A model generated the notes under the pieces. The model did no database searches, was not told the DNA's origin, and saw only the letters and a program-made list of their open reading frames with translations. From Oscillospiraceae bacterium (GTDB taxonomy: Bacteria; Bacillota; Clostridia; Saccharofermentanales; Saccharofermentanaceae): a stretch of DNA of 64,000 nt. Of this stretch, positions 41,820 through 50,744 are shown piece after piece. The DNA lies in NCBI GenBank assembly GCA_902782125.1, contig CACZMA010000004.1, forward strand, positions 1 through 64,000. Direction: 5' to 3'. The stretch's first letter is position 1. Every line of letters begins with the position of its first letter. The position numbers and the translations under genes are program-made.

Positions 41820-43358
41820 ATGGCAAAGAAACTTGTAGCGGTCATTGATATAGGATCGATAACCGCGAGGATCAAGATCTTCGAAGTTAATGCGAAGGGC
41901 AAGCCCAAGGAGATCGAGGCAGTGCGCAAGTTCACGGGCCTTGGTTCGAGAAGCTATAAGTCTGGCACTATCCAGGCTGAGCAGGTGAACGAACTGTGCA
42001 AGTGTCTTAAGATGTTCGACGAGAAATGCCGTGAGTATGGTGTGTCGCGTGTCTTCTGCGTTGCCACATCAGCATTCAGGGATGCGTCCAATGCCGAAGT
42101 CGTTCTCGAGAAGGTAAGGACCAGAACAGGATTCAAGATAAGAGTCCTTGATAACGCGATGGAGCGTTACTATCAGAGCCTTGCAGTGCAGGCGATCTAT
42201 CCGGACTTTGCAAAGATGATCTCGAGCGGAACGATGATGCTCGATATCGGTTCCGGTTCGCTCCAGGCATCTGTTTACGACAAATCTGAGTTCGTATTCT
42301 CTCAGAACATGCTTCTCGGATCGCTCCGTATCTCGGGCCTGCTCTCTGACCTCGAGACACGCACGACGCATTATGACGAAGTGCTCGAAGAGTTCATAGG
42401 CCAGGACCTTGATGACTATCACGCAGTAGAGCCCAAGGGCATCACATACAAGAACCTCATAGCATTCTCTGGCGAGATGGGATTCATCAAGCGCCTCGGA
42501 GGGTTTGACGGAATGTCTTCCTGCGTGCTCACAAAGGAAGAGTTTCTGAGGATATATGAGTATCTGCTGAAGACAAGACCTTCGGATCTTACTCTCCACG
42601 ACCAGATCCCTTCGATGATCGCACCTCTGCTCCTGCCGACTGCGCTCATCATCAAGAACATGCTCGAATACACTGGCGTAGATAAGGTCTACATGCCGCA
42701 CGCTTCGCTGTCTGACGGCATTATCTATTACTATTGCTACAACAACATGGGCCTCAAGCCCGCGATAGATCCTGACAGCTATCTCATCTCTGCCGCGAGA
42801 CATCTCGCCAAGAGATACCGCTGCGACAAGAAACACATCGAATATGTTGAAGATATCGCTCTTCGTATCTTCGATGAGATCAAGAATGTATCGGGTCTGG
42901 ACAAGCGCGACAGGCTGCTGCTCCAGATCGCGGTAATACTTCATGAGATAGGCAAGTTCGTCCATTCGAGGAACCACAGTGATGCTGCATATTCCATTAT
43001 CAGCTATACCAATCTGATGGGCCTCGACCACGACGAGCAGCATATGGTCGCCATGATCGTAAGACTGTATCCGAGGAATAATCCGTATGAGAGTTATTAC
43101 TACTCGATCCTTCCTTCGGATCAGAAGGTCATCGTATCCAAACTCACGGCAATCCTTCGTATCGCCGATTCAATAGATGCTTCGCACAAAGAGAAGGCAA
43201 AGAGAGTCAATGTCTCGCTTAAGCCCGACAAGCTTGCGGTAAGCTGCGAATCGCCGTCGGATATGTCTTTCGAGCAGTGGGCATTTGAACACAGGTGCGG
43301 TCTGTTCGAAGACGTAATGGGGATCAAGCCCGTGTTTAAGAGCAGGAGGGAAGGCTGA
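41820..43358 (+). CDS. ppx: Ppx/GppA-family phosphatase with C-terminal HD-like domain
   Basis: A 512-residue protein. Residues 1-310 are the actin-like phosphatase core: VIDIGSITARIKIFEV (phosphate 1), CVATSAFRDASNA, and MLDIGSGSLQASVYD (phosphate 2). Residues 320-480 form an HD-type helical domain with ILHEIGKFVHSRNHSDAAYSI, in which the usual HD is HE. The family hydrolyses polyphosphate or pppGpp. The start of the polyphosphate kinase gene overlaps its stop as TGATG, so the pair probably sets polyphosphate levels together. Exopolyphosphatase activity is the likelier of the two. Confidence 0.85.
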   Translation: MAKKLVAVIDIGSITARIKIFEVNAKGKPKEIEAVRKFTGLGSRSYKSGTIQAEQVNELCKCLKMFDEKCREYGVSRVFCVATSAFRDASNAEVVLEKVRTRTGFKIRVLDNAMERYYQSLAVQAIYPDFAKMISSGTMMLDIGSGSLQASVYDKSEFVFSQNMLLGSLRISGLLSDLETRTTHYDEVLEEFIGQDLDDYHAVEPKGITYKNLIAFSGEMGFIKRLGGFDGMSSCVLTKEEFLRIYEYLLKTRPSDLTLHDQIPSMIAPLLLPTALIIKNMLEYTGVDKVYMPHASLSDGIIYYYCYNNMGLKPAIDPDSYLISAARHLAKRYRCDKKHIEYVEDIALRIFDEIKNVSGLDKRDRLLLQIAVILHEIGKFVHSRNHSDAAYSIISYTNLMGLDHDEQHMVAMIVRLYPRNNPYESYYYSILPSDQKVIVSKLTAILRIADSIDASHKEKAKRVNVSLKPDKLAVSCESPSDMSFEQWAFEHRCGLFEDVMGIKPVFKSRREG

Positions 43359-45691
43359 TGGCAGTCAAGAAGAAGAGTACAGGAACGCCGGAACCGGCAA
43401 AGAAGAGTCCTAAGAAGACAACTGCGGTAAGGGCAAAGAAGCCCGCCAAGACCGCAGGAAGGACTAAGGCATATAAGACGGATAAGTACGCATCAGAGCT
43501 TAGCAGGAATTCCAAATACTTCAACCGCGAGCTCTCATGGCTCGAGTTCGATGACAGGATCCTGCACGAGGCAAGGGATACGAAGAACCCGCTCCTCGAG
43601 AGGCTTAACTTCCTGTCCATAACCGCATCCAACATGGACGAGTTCTATATCGTCCGTGTCGCATCCTTAAGGGACATGCAGAGCGTGGGCATGGAGGCTG
43701 CCGATATCGCAGGCTTCACCACGACAGAGCAGCTCGAGAGGATCGATGCCAAGACACGCCGCACGATGGCGCTGATGTACAGCACTTTCGGAAGGTCGCT
43801 CGTACCCGCGCTCGAGCAGGAGAAGATATTCTTCAGGAACTATGACGAGCTTACAGACTCACAGCGTAAGACAGCCGATTCTTATTTCAAGACGGTACTC
43901 TATCCGATAGTTACGCCGATGGCCGTAGATGCTTCGAGACCGTTCCCGCTCATTTACAACCGCATGCTCAACATCTGCGCGATGATCGAGAATGCACCCG
44001 GCAGCGTTAAGCTCCAGGACAGAGCCGTGGACGGCATCAAGAATGCACAGGATACATCTGAAGAAGAAGGCTTCATGTATGCCACCATCCAGGTCCCGAC
44101 GGTCGTAAAGCGTCTGTATCAGATCCAGAGCGACGAGGGAGACGTTTTTGTTCCCATCGAGCAGATAATCCAGGCTAACATCGAAGAACTCTTTGACGGC
44201 AGGACCGTTGTGGCTTCGGGCTTCTACCGCGTCATGCGTAACGCCGATCTCGATATCGACGAAGACGAGGCAGAGGACCTCCTCAAAGAGATCGAGACTC
44301 AGGTCCGTAAGCGCAGGTTCGGCGAGATCATCAGACTGGAAGTCCAGGACAATATCGATCCGGACCTCCTCGAGTACATCATGAAGGAACTCGATGTGTC
44401 CAAGAAGGACATCTTCAGCGTATCCGGTCCGATCGATCTGACGTTCCTTTCCAAGCTTGCTTCCGCATGCAAGGAGAAGCACCCGGATCTCTGCTACAAG
44501 CCGCACGATCCGGCAGAGGCAGCATCCTTCGACGGTCCCGTGTCGGAACTGGATATTTTCGCGCAGATAAGAGAGCGCGACAGGATAGTGCACCACCCGT
44601 ACGAGACGTTCGAGCCCGTACTCGAGTTCGTAAAGCAGGCGGCGCGCGACCCCAATGTCCTTGCGATCAAGCAGACGCTGTACAGAGTCTCAGACAAGTC
44701 CCCGATCATAGCATCGCTTCTCGAGGCGGCGCAGCGCGGCAAGCAGGTAATGGTACTGGTAGAGCTCAAGGCGAGGTTCGACGAGGAGAACAACATCAAC
44801 TGGGCGAAAATGCTCGAGAATGCGGGCTGTCACGTAATCTACGGCCTCGTAGGACTCAAGACGCACAGTAAGATCACGCTCGTGGTACGTAAGGAAGAAG
44901 ACGGCATCAGGCGTTATCTGCACCTTGCTACGGGCAACTACAACGACGTCACCGCGAAGATCTACACGGACCTCGGACTCTTCACGGCATCAGAGAGCTT
45001 CGGTGAGGACGCATCGCAGTTCTTCAACATGCTCTCGGGATTCTCTATCCCGCAGACCTGGAAGAGGCTCATTCCGGCACCGCTGTGGATGAAGGATTAC
45101 TTTATCTCCAAGATCAAGCGCGAGGCCGAGAATGCCAGGAACGGCAAGCCGGCACGTATCGTTGCCAAGATCAACTCACTTGTTGACGGCGTCATCATAG
45201 ACGAGCTTTATGCGGCATCCTGCGCAGGCGTTAAGATCGACCTCATCGTAAGAGGCATCTGCTGCCTGAGGGCCGGAATTCCCGGCATGTCCGAGAACAT
45301 CACGGTGCGTTCCATCACGGGCAGGTTCCTGGAGCACTCGAGAATATTCTATTTCTACAACGAAGGACACGAGGATCTCTATTTGGCTTCGGCTGACTGG
45401 ATGCCACGTAACCTTAACAGACGTGTGGAGCTTCTGTTCCCGGTAGAGGACAAGGAATGCCGCGCGCGCGTACTCGAAGTTCTCGAAGTGGAACTCGCCG
45501 ATACGGTAAGGACAAGCTTCCTGTCACCGGACGGAACGTACCATAAGCTCGATCTGCGCGGCAAACAGAAGCTCGATTCACAGCAGAGGCTGCTCGAGCT
45601 CGCTGACGAGGCAGTGGAAGACAGACACAGGACGGAGATGAATTCGGAGTTCATCCCGAAGGAGAATCCGCACGGCTCTGATATGCTATAA
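43358..45691 (+). CDS. ppk1: polyphosphate kinase 1 with lysine-rich N-terminal tail
   Basis: A 777-residue protein. After a tail, the N-domain starts at YFNRELSWLEFDDRIL (about residue 50). The catalytic domains contain HHPYETFEPVLEFVKQAA, LKARFDEENNINWAK, GLKTHSKI with the phosphorylated His503, HLATGNYND and FLEHSRIFYFYN with the second active-site His. PPK1 makes polyphosphate from ATP reversibly. The first 48 residues are an unusual extension rich in AKK, PKK and AKT, similar in kind to the AAPAKK protein encoded nearby. Coupled to the preceding phosphatase gene by a TGATG overlap. Confidence 0.94.
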   Translation: MAVKKKSTGTPEPAKKSPKKTTAVRAKKPAKTAGRTKAYKTDKYASELSRNSKYFNRELSWLEFDDRILHEARDTKNPLLERLNFLSITASNMDEFYIVRVASLRDMQSVGMEAADIAGFTTTEQLERIDAKTRRTMALMYSTFGRSLVPALEQEKIFFRNYDELTDSQRKTADSYFKTVLYPIVTPMAVDASRPFPLIYNRMLNICAMIENAPGSVKLQDRAVDGIKNAQDTSEEEGFMYATIQVPTVVKRLYQIQSDEGDVFVPIEQIIQANIEELFDGRTVVASGFYRVMRNADLDIDEDEAEDLLKEIETQVRKRRFGEIIRLEVQDNIDPDLLEYIMKELDVSKKDIFSVSGPIDLTFLSKLASACKEKHPDLCYKPHDPAEAASFDGPVSELDIFAQIRERDRIVHHPYETFEPVLEFVKQAARDPNVLAIKQTLYRVSDKSPIIASLLEAAQRGKQVMVLVELKARFDEENNINWAKMLENAGCHVIYGLVGLKTHSKITLVVRKEEDGIRRYLHLATGNYNDVTAKIYTDLGLFTASESFGEDASQFFNMLSGFSIPQTWKRLIPAPLWMKDYFISKIKREAENARNGKPARIVAKINSLVDGVIIDELYAASCAGVKIDLIVRGICCLRAGIPGMSENITVRSITGRFLEHSRIFYFYNEGHEDLYLASADWMPRNLNRRVELLFPVEDKECRARVLEVLEVELADTVRTSFLSPDGTYHKLDLRGKQKLDSQQRLLELADEAVEDRHRTEMNSEFIPKENPHGSDML

Positions 45692-45692
45692 T
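45684..45692 (+). promoter_or_regulatory. extended -10 promoter of galM inside the end of ppk1
   Basis: TGC-TATAAT (45684-45692) is a perfect extended -10 that overlaps the ppk1 stop codon. Transcription would begin near 45699, about 25 nt before the galM start. Confidence 0.6.
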
Positions 45693-45724
45693 TCTGAAAT
45701 CATAAATAAAGAGAGGTTATTCAA

Positions 45725-46840
45725 ATGAGTGTATTTGTTGAAGATTATGTATCGGCATCAAATCCCGGCATCAAGACAAAGAAGTTCACCATCAAGAGTT
45801 CGATCGAAGGCTTTGAGGCATCCGTAATAGGTTATGCGGCTGCGATCACCAACCTGACGATCCCCGGTAAGGACGGCAAGGCAAAGGATATCATCCAGGG
45901 CTGCAGAGGTCTCGATGAGTATATGAATAACCCGATGTGCCACGGTTCTGTCGTCGGAAGATCCGCGAACAGAACGAAGGGAGCGGCTTTTGTTATCGAC
46001 GGTGAGACATATCACATCCCCGCCAACGAAGGCGAGAACAACCTGCACTCAGGCAATCCCGGCTTCCACAACTCATTCTGGGAGGGTGAAGTCATCGATG
46101 AAGATAAGGCCAATGACCTTATCTCCAAGTCAGGTATCGCAGGCATTGCAGATGTTGACGGAGATGCGGTCCTGTTCAGCTACACAAGTCCCGACGGAGC
46201 CACGGGCTTCCCCGGTAATCTCGAGACAAAGGTGCTCTATGCATGGCTTACGGACAGGACATTCCTTCTCATGTATATCGGAAAGAGCGATAAGGCTACG
46301 ATCTTTGCTCCTACGAATCACTCATATTGGAATGTAGCAGGATATGATGCAGGTTACGTCGGAGAACAGCTCATCATGGTAAATGCCGATGAGATCACGA
46401 TCAAAGACGAGAACAACTGCCCTAACGGTGAGGTGATGAAAGTTGACGGAACGGTATTTGACTGCCGCGAGTACAGATTCATCTCCGAGCTTATCGACAG
46501 CGATGATCCGCAGATCGTCATGGGCAAGGGTATCGATCAGAACTTCCTCGTTAAGGGTGAGAAGGGTACATTCTCATTTGCAGCTGCTGTTACCGATCCT
46601 GTATCCGGAAGCACGATCGAGTGTCTTACGGACCTTCCCGGCATTCAGATCTATGCTGCAAATAACCTCAACAACTCTCCCGACCAGAAGGGTGATACAC
46701 CTTACGCACCTTACACAGCTATCTGTCTCGAGGCTCAGATGGTACCCAATGCCGTCAACCTCCCTCAGTTCGATTCGCCTGTGATCAAGGCAGGAGAGAC
46801 CTGCTATCATGCCGTAGGATACAGATTCCCCGAGGCCTGA
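45725..46840 (+). CDS. galM: aldose 1-epimerase (mutarotase)
   Basis: A 371-residue beta-sandwich enzyme. Landmarks are GRSANRTKGAAF, NLHSGNPGFHNSFWE with the first catalytic-site His, TNHSYWNVAGYD with the catalytic acid His, GKGIDQNFLV and ICLEAQMVPNAVN with the catalytic base Glu. It interconverts alpha and beta anomers of galactose, glucose and related sugars. AGAGAGG precedes the start. No other galactose genes are adjacent. It appears to have its own promoter and ends shortly before the ilvE promoter. Confidence 0.9.
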   Translation: MSVFVEDYVSASNPGIKTKKFTIKSSIEGFEASVIGYAAAITNLTIPGKDGKAKDIIQGCRGLDEYMNNPMCHGSVVGRSANRTKGAAFVIDGETYHIPANEGENNLHSGNPGFHNSFWEGEVIDEDKANDLISKSGIAGIADVDGDAVLFSYTSPDGATGFPGNLETKVLYAWLTDRTFLLMYIGKSDKATIFAPTNHSYWNVAGYDAGYVGEQLIMVNADEITIKDENNCPNGEVMKVDGTVFDCREYRFISELIDSDDPQIVMGKGIDQNFLVKGEKGTFSFAAAVTDPVSGSTIECLTDLPGIQIYAANNLNNSPDQKGDTPYAPYTAICLEAQMVPNAVNLPQFDSPVIKAGETCYHAVGYRFPEA

Positions 46841-46849
46841 ATTTTGTAC

Positions 46850-46878
46850 TTAACGAATCAGGAACACAGATATATAAT
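46850..46878 (+). promoter_or_regulatory. ilvE promoter
   Basis: TTAACG (46850-46855), 17-bp spacer and a perfect TATAAT (46873-46878). Transcription would begin about 30 nt before the start codon at 46914. No T-box is seen in the short leader. Confidence 0.65.
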
Positions 46879-46913
46879 ACTTGCTAAGATTTTTAAGAAA
46901 GAAGGAAATCAAT

Positions 46914-47951
46914 ATGGAAAAGAAAAATCTTGATTGGTCAAATCTGACATTCTCTTACCAGAAGACCGACAAGCGTTTCGTTGCTAACTACACCAACGGC
47001 GCTTGGGACGAGGGTGCCCTCATCGATGACGATATGATAGTCATGAGCGAGGACGCAGGCGTACTTCAGTATGCACAGACTGTATTTGAAGGCCTTAAGG
47101 CTTATGAGACAAAGGACGGTAAGATCGTTACATTCCGCCCCGACCTCAACGCTGAGAGACTTCATGACTCTGCTGTCCGTCTCGAGATTCCCCCGATTTC
47201 CAAGGAGTTGTTCATCAGATCAGTCAAGGAGACTGTTGCAGGCAATGCAGCATGGGTTCCTCCGTTCGGAACAGGCGCATCTCTCTATCTGAGACCTTAT
47301 ATCTTCGGTATCAACCCCGTTATCGGCGTTAAGCCTGCTGATGATTATCAGTACAGGATCTTCGCTACACCTGTAGGCCCCTACTTCAAGGGCGGCGCTA
47401 AGCCGATCAGAGTTAAGATCTCTGATTTTGACCGTGCAGCTCCGCACGGAACAGGTAACATCAAGGCAGGACTTAACTATGCTATGTCTCTGCATGCGAT
47501 CGTTACCGCTCACAAGGAAGGCTTTGCCGAGAACATCTATCTCGATCCTGCAACGCGTACAAAGATCGAGGAGACTGGCGGCGCTAACCTCATCTTCACA
47601 GACGGCAACGGCACACTCGTTGTACCTAAGTCTGATTCCATCCTGCCTTCCATCACGAGAAGATCTCTCGTTTATGTTGCAGAGCATTACTGCGGCATGA
47701 AGATCGAAGAGCGTGAAGTTACTCTCGAAGAGGTCATGGGAGGCGCATTCACAGAGGGCGGTCTCTGCGGTACAGCAGCTGTTATCTCGCCTCTCGGTGC
47801 CATCAACGATCACGGCAAGGAATTCACATTCGCTTCCGGCATGGAAGAGATGGGTCCTGTCATGACAAAGCTCAGAGAGACTCTCACAGGCATCCAGATG
47901 GGTACTGTTGAAGCACCTGAGGGATGGATCCTCGAGATCGAGTGCGAGTAA
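46914..47951 (+). CDS. ilvE: branched-chain amino acid aminotransferase
   Basis: A 345-residue class IV aminotransferase. The start at 46914 follows GAAGGAAATC; an earlier in-frame ATG (46881) lies in the promoter region. Landmarks are VFEGLKAYETKDGKIVTFRP, GTGNIKAGLNYAMSL with the pyridoxal-phosphate lysine, KIEETGGANLIF and FTEGGLCGTAAVISPLG. It is of the longer bacterial/eukaryotic BCAT type. It transfers the last amino group in leucine, isoleucine and valine synthesis, complementing the nearby leuCDB genes. A strong bidirectional terminator follows. Confidence 0.93.
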   Translation: MEKKNLDWSNLTFSYQKTDKRFVANYTNGAWDEGALIDDDMIVMSEDAGVLQYAQTVFEGLKAYETKDGKIVTFRPDLNAERLHDSAVRLEIPPISKELFIRSVKETVAGNAAWVPPFGTGASLYLRPYIFGINPVIGVKPADDYQYRIFATPVGPYFKGGAKPIRVKISDFDRAAPHGTGNIKAGLNYAMSLHAIVTAHKEGFAENIYLDPATRTKIEETGGANLIFTDGNGTLVVPKSDSILPSITRRSLVYVAEHYCGMKIEEREVTLEEVMGGAFTEGGLCGTAAVISPLGAINDHGKEFTFASGMEEMGPVMTKLRETLTGIQMGTVEAPEGWILEIECE

Positions 47952-48003
47952 TCTCGCCGCTATGCGGCTGAGTAAATCGCTCGTGTAAGCTGATCAAATA
48001 ATA

Positions 48004-48038
48004 ATGGCCGTCGGTTGATCCGGCGGCCATTTTGTTTT
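48004..48038. terminator. bidirectional terminator between ilvE and ddh
   Basis: An 11-bp stem (48004-48014 with 48020-48030) with one G-T pair and loop TTGAT, followed by TTTGTTTT on the plus strand and ATTATTATTT on the minus strand. It can serve both converging genes. Confidence 0.85.
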
Positions 48039-48057
48039 GCATGGTGAAGTGATGCTG

Positions 48058-49041
48058 TTACAGCATGTGTGCTCTTAACTCTTCGCCTGACAGAGGTGAG
48101 AGGAGGGCAGGTGCGATGTCGAAGACTGTCTTGCAGCCGAAGTCGCCCTTGGCAGCAAGTCTTGAGATGGCACGTGCATAGGCAACGAGTACGGAACCTG
48201 TGAATTCAGGGTTGGAATCGAGCTTCAGGGAATACTCGATGACCTGCTTGTGCTCACCGTTGTTGCCGGTTACGCCTGTCCTGAATACGAAGCCACCGTG
48301 GTTCATGCCGGAGTGATTGGCAGCAAACTCTTCTTCGGAGATGAAGTGTACTGTCGTATCGTAATCTGCAAAGTAGTTGGGCATCTCCTTGATGGTCTTC
48401 TCGATGAGAGCCTTATCAGCACCTTCCTCTGCAACTACGAAACACTCTCTTGTGTGCTTCTGTCTTGTAGTAAGCTCGGGCTGTTCACCTGATCTTACAG
48501 CTTCAAGGGCAGCTTCTACGGGAATGGTGTACTGCTTGCCGTTCTTTACGCCGGCGATCCTGCGGATTGCATCAGAGTGTCCTTGAGATACGCCCTTGCC
48601 CCAGAATGTGTAATCCTTGCCTTCGGGAAGGACACAGCTGCCGTAAAGACGGTTGAGTGAGAACATACCGGGGTCCCATCCGCCTGAGATAAGTGCAGTG
48701 TGATTGCTTGAAGAAGCAGCGCCGTCAACATTTGCAAAATGCTCAGGGATCCTGGCATGCGTATCAAAGCTGTCGATTACATTGAACATTGCCGCATACT
48801 TCGGTGTCTGCTCGGGAAGATCTGTTGCGGAACCGCCGCAGATAACGAGGACATCGATCTTGTCCTTGTAGCTCTCAATGTTGTCTGTGCTGTCAACGAC
48901 GGCGCCTTCCGTAGCGATCTTGACTGTCGCGGGATCACGTCTTGTGAATACTGCAACGAGGGAAGTGTCGGGATTCTGCTTGATAGAAGCCTCAACGCCG
49001 CGTGCAAGGTTGCCGTAACCTAAAATACCGATCTTGATCAT
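48058..49041 (-). CDS. ddh: meso-diaminopimelate dehydrogenase
   Basis: A 327-residue protein. GGAGGT lies 8 nt before the ATG at 49041, so this start is preferred over the in-frame one at 49056. The NADP-binding start is IKIGILGYGNLARGVEASI. Other landmarks are FTRRDPATVK, CGGSATDLPEQTP, SGGWDPGMFSLNRL and GKGVSQGHSDAIRRI. It reductively aminates tetrahydrodipicolinate directly to meso-diaminopimelate, the one-step route to the peptidoglycan residue and lysine. A clear minus-strand promoter lies upstream. Confidence 0.93.
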   Translation of the reverse strand: MIKIGILGYGNLARGVEASIKQNPDTSLVAVFTRRDPATVKIATEGAVVDSTDNIESYKDKIDVLVICGGSATDLPEQTPKYAAMFNVIDSFDTHARIPEHFANVDGAASSSNHTALISGGWDPGMFSLNRLYGSCVLPEGKDYTFWGKGVSQGHSDAIRRIAGVKNGKQYTIPVEAALEAVRSGEQPELTTRQKHTRECFVVAEEGADKALIEKTIKEMPNYFADYDTTVHFISEEEFAANHSGMNHGGFVFRTGVTGNNGEHKQVIEYSLKLDSNPEFTGSVLVAYARAISRLAAKGDFGCKTVFDIAPALLSPLSGEELRAHML

Positions 49042-49071
49042 AGTGGATACCTCCATTTTTATTTCGAAAAG

Positions 49072-49100
49072 ATTTTATCTTTTAAGCCACTTCCAGTAAA
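49072..49100 (-). promoter_or_regulatory. ddh promoter
   Basis: On the minus strand TTTACT (49100-49095), 17-bp spacer, TAAAAT (49077-49072). Transcription would begin near 49065, leaving about 24 nt of leader with the GGAGGT site. Confidence 0.6.
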
Positions 49101-49110
49101 TAGAAAATTG

Positions 49111-49143
49111 ATTGTAAAGGCAAATTGCCTATTGCTTTACAAT
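49111..49143. promoter_or_regulatory. BirA-type biotin operator before bioY
   Basis: ATTGTAAAG (49111-49119) and CTTTACAAT (49135-49143) form a perfect 9-bp dyad with a 15-bp spacer, as in BirA boxes (TTGTAAAC-type half-sites, 14-16 bp apart). It overlaps the -35 region of bioY. Repression by biotin-bound BirA is the known logic. Confidence 0.82.
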
Positions 49144-49167
49144 TGCAGCTGAACTATAATCAGCTGC
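49132..49167 (+). promoter_or_regulatory. bioY promoter with a second dyad over the -10
   Basis: TTGCTT (49132-49137), 17-bp spacer, perfect TATAAT (49155-49160). GCAGCTGA (49145-49152) and TCAGCTGC (49160-49167) form a perfect 8-bp inverted repeat around the -10, separate from the BirA box. Confidence 0.65.
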
Positions 49168-49185
49168 GGAAAGAAGGCGGCAAAC

Positions 49186-49764
49186 ATGACAGACAAGACC
49201 CAGAAGAACAAGACATACAACATCGTACTCATTGCGGTATCGGCAGCTCTCATTACGATCTGCTCCTGGATATCCATAACTATCGGTCCCGTTCCGTTCA
49301 CGCTCCAAACAATGGCGATCTTTGCGGTACTCATGACGATCGGCGGCGCCAGGGGAAGCATTGCGGTAGTTATCTACCTTTTGCTGGGCCTCGTAGGTGT
49401 GCCTGTTTTCGCGGGCTTCAAGGGAGGTCCTGCATCGTTCCTCGGTCCGACAGGCGGTTTTCTCGTAGGTTTTGCCGTTGCCTCTCTGGTATGGATCCTC
49501 CTCGAAAAGCTCCTTAGGGACAAGATGTCTTCCTCGGCTGTAAAGCGTATACTATACGGCGTGATCAACGCGGTGATCTGCGAGGTCGTTATGTATACGA
49601 TAGGCGTAATCTGGTTCATGGTAGTGTACGGACAGCAGACCGGCCCCGTTGGTCTTGGAGCAACGCTCACTATGTGCGTGGTACCGTTCATCATCCCGGA
49701 TATCGTCAAGATCGCCGTTGCGATCGTTATCGGGGAGCGTGCCGGCAAACTGATACATAAATAA
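49186..49764 (+). CDS. bioY: biotin transporter BioY
   Basis: A 192-residue membrane protein with about six helices. SWISITIGPVPFTLQTMAIF near residue 27 and YLLLGLVGVPVFAGFKGG near 65 are the diagnostic BioY segments, followed by LGPTGGFLVGF. BioY is the biotin-binding S-component of ECF transporters and works with EcfA/EcfT encoded elsewhere. The BirA-type operator directly upstream supports the assignment. AAGGCGG precedes the start. Confidence 0.93.
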   Translation: MTDKTQKNKTYNIVLIAVSAALITICSWISITIGPVPFTLQTMAIFAVLMTIGGARGSIAVVIYLLLGLVGVPVFAGFKGGPASFLGPTGGFLVGFAVASLVWILLEKLLRDKMSSSAVKRILYGVINAVICEVVMYTIGVIWFMVVYGQQTGPVGLGATLTMCVVPFIIPDIVKIAVAIVIGERAGKLIHK

Positions 49765-49784
49765 CGAACTTTATATTTTTCTTG

Positions 49785-49820
49785 TGGTAAAATCTAGTTT
49801 GGTCCGTTCAGGGCCAAACT
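49785..49820 (+). promoter_or_regulatory. extended -10 and adjoining 10-bp dyad before the ABC exporter operon
   Basis: TGG-TAAAAT (49785-49793) is an extended -10. AGTTTGGTCC (49796-49805) and GGGCCAAACT (49811-49820) pair over 10 bp with one G-T and loop GTTCA, right at the expected transcription start. It could be an operator or a 5'-end hairpin. The sequence after it (ATGTTTATT) is a poor terminator tail. Confidence 0.55.
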
Positions 49821-49841
49821 ATGTTTATTAAGGGGGATAGC

Positions 49842-50744
49842 ATGGAAGACAACATTATGTTCAAGGCTGATTCCATCTGTAAGAACTACGGAAGCCACCA
49901 TGTTCTGAACGATGTAAGCTTCACCATAAGGAAAGGTGAGATCTACGGCCTAGTAGGTAAGAACGGCGCCGGTAAGACAACGATCATGAGGATCATGACA
50001 GGCCTTCAGCAGCCTAATTCAGGTAAGATCGAATTCGGCTTTGACAGGAAGAGATTAGGTTCTGTCGGCTCGCTCGTTGAAGTCCCTTCCATATATGCCA
50101 ATAAGACTGCAAGAGAGAATCTTGAGTTCCAGTACATCAATCTCGGCCTGAAGATAGACGGAAGTCTTGAAGAGATCCTCACTTTTGTAGGACTCGACAA
50201 TACCGGCAGCAAAAAGGCCGGCAAGTTCTCTCTTGGTATGCGTCAGCGTCTGGGAATCGCGATGGCCATCGTAGGCGATCCTGAGATGCTCATCCTTGAT
50301 GAGCCCATCAACGGCCTCGACCCTCAGGGTATCATCCAGATAAGAGATCTTATCAATAAGCTCAACAGAGAGAAGGATATGACAGTCATCATCTCAAGCC
50401 ACATCCTCTCGGAGCTGTCCAAGCTCGCTACATCCTTTGCTTTCATCGACAAGGGACATATCGTCAGGGAAGCGACTCAGGAAGAGATCGAGAATGCAGG
50501 AGAGAAGCAGCTGCTCATCACGGTTAACGATCCTCAGGGACTTGCCTCCATCCTGATGGGCAAGGGCTATAATGCCGAGATCGTTACCAACCCCGGCAAG
50601 GTCACGGTCCACGGTGACATCAATATCGCCGAGGTTGCTGTCATTGCAAATGAGGGCGGGTTCGAAGTAACGGATATGCATAATATCGAGACTGACCTCG
50701 AAGACTTCTTCTTAGGACTCGTAGGAGGTGAGACTCATGCCTGA
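49842..50744 (+). CDS. ABC transporter ATP-binding protein (antibiotic/lipid exporter type)
   Basis: A 300-residue protein; ATG 49842 follows AAGGGGG. Walker A is GLVGKNGAGKTTIMR, signature FSLGMRQRLGIAMAI, Walker B EMLILDEPINGLD with Ile in place of the usual Thr, and the switch His is in VIISSHILSELS. The C-terminal 80 residues form the regulatory extension found in BcrA-type ATPases. It overlaps the permease gene by 8 nt. BcrAB-like pairs often export peptide antibiotics or lipids. Confidence 0.9.
   Translation: MEDNIMFKADSICKNYGSHHVLNDVSFTIRKGEIYGLVGKNGAGKTTIMRIMTGLQQPNSGKIEFGFDRKRLGSVGSLVEVPSIYANKTARENLEFQYINLGLKIDGSLEEILTFVGLDNTGSKKAGKFSLGMRQRLGIAMAIVGDPEMLILDEPINGLDPQGIIQIRDLINKLNREKDMTVIISSHILSELSKLATSFAFIDKGHIVREATQEEIENAGEKQLLITVNDPQGLASILMGKGYNAEIVTNPGKVTVHGDINIAEVAVIANEGGFEVTDMHNIETDLEDFFLGLVGGETHA

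Noticed and set aside
46841..46913. T-box riboswitch before ilvE
   Set aside because: The leader from the predicted start is only about 30 nt, far too short.
49796..49830. Intrinsic terminator before the ABC exporter operon
   Set aside because: The stem is strong, but it sits right at the predicted transcription start and lacks a continuous T-run, so an operator or 5' hairpin is more likely.
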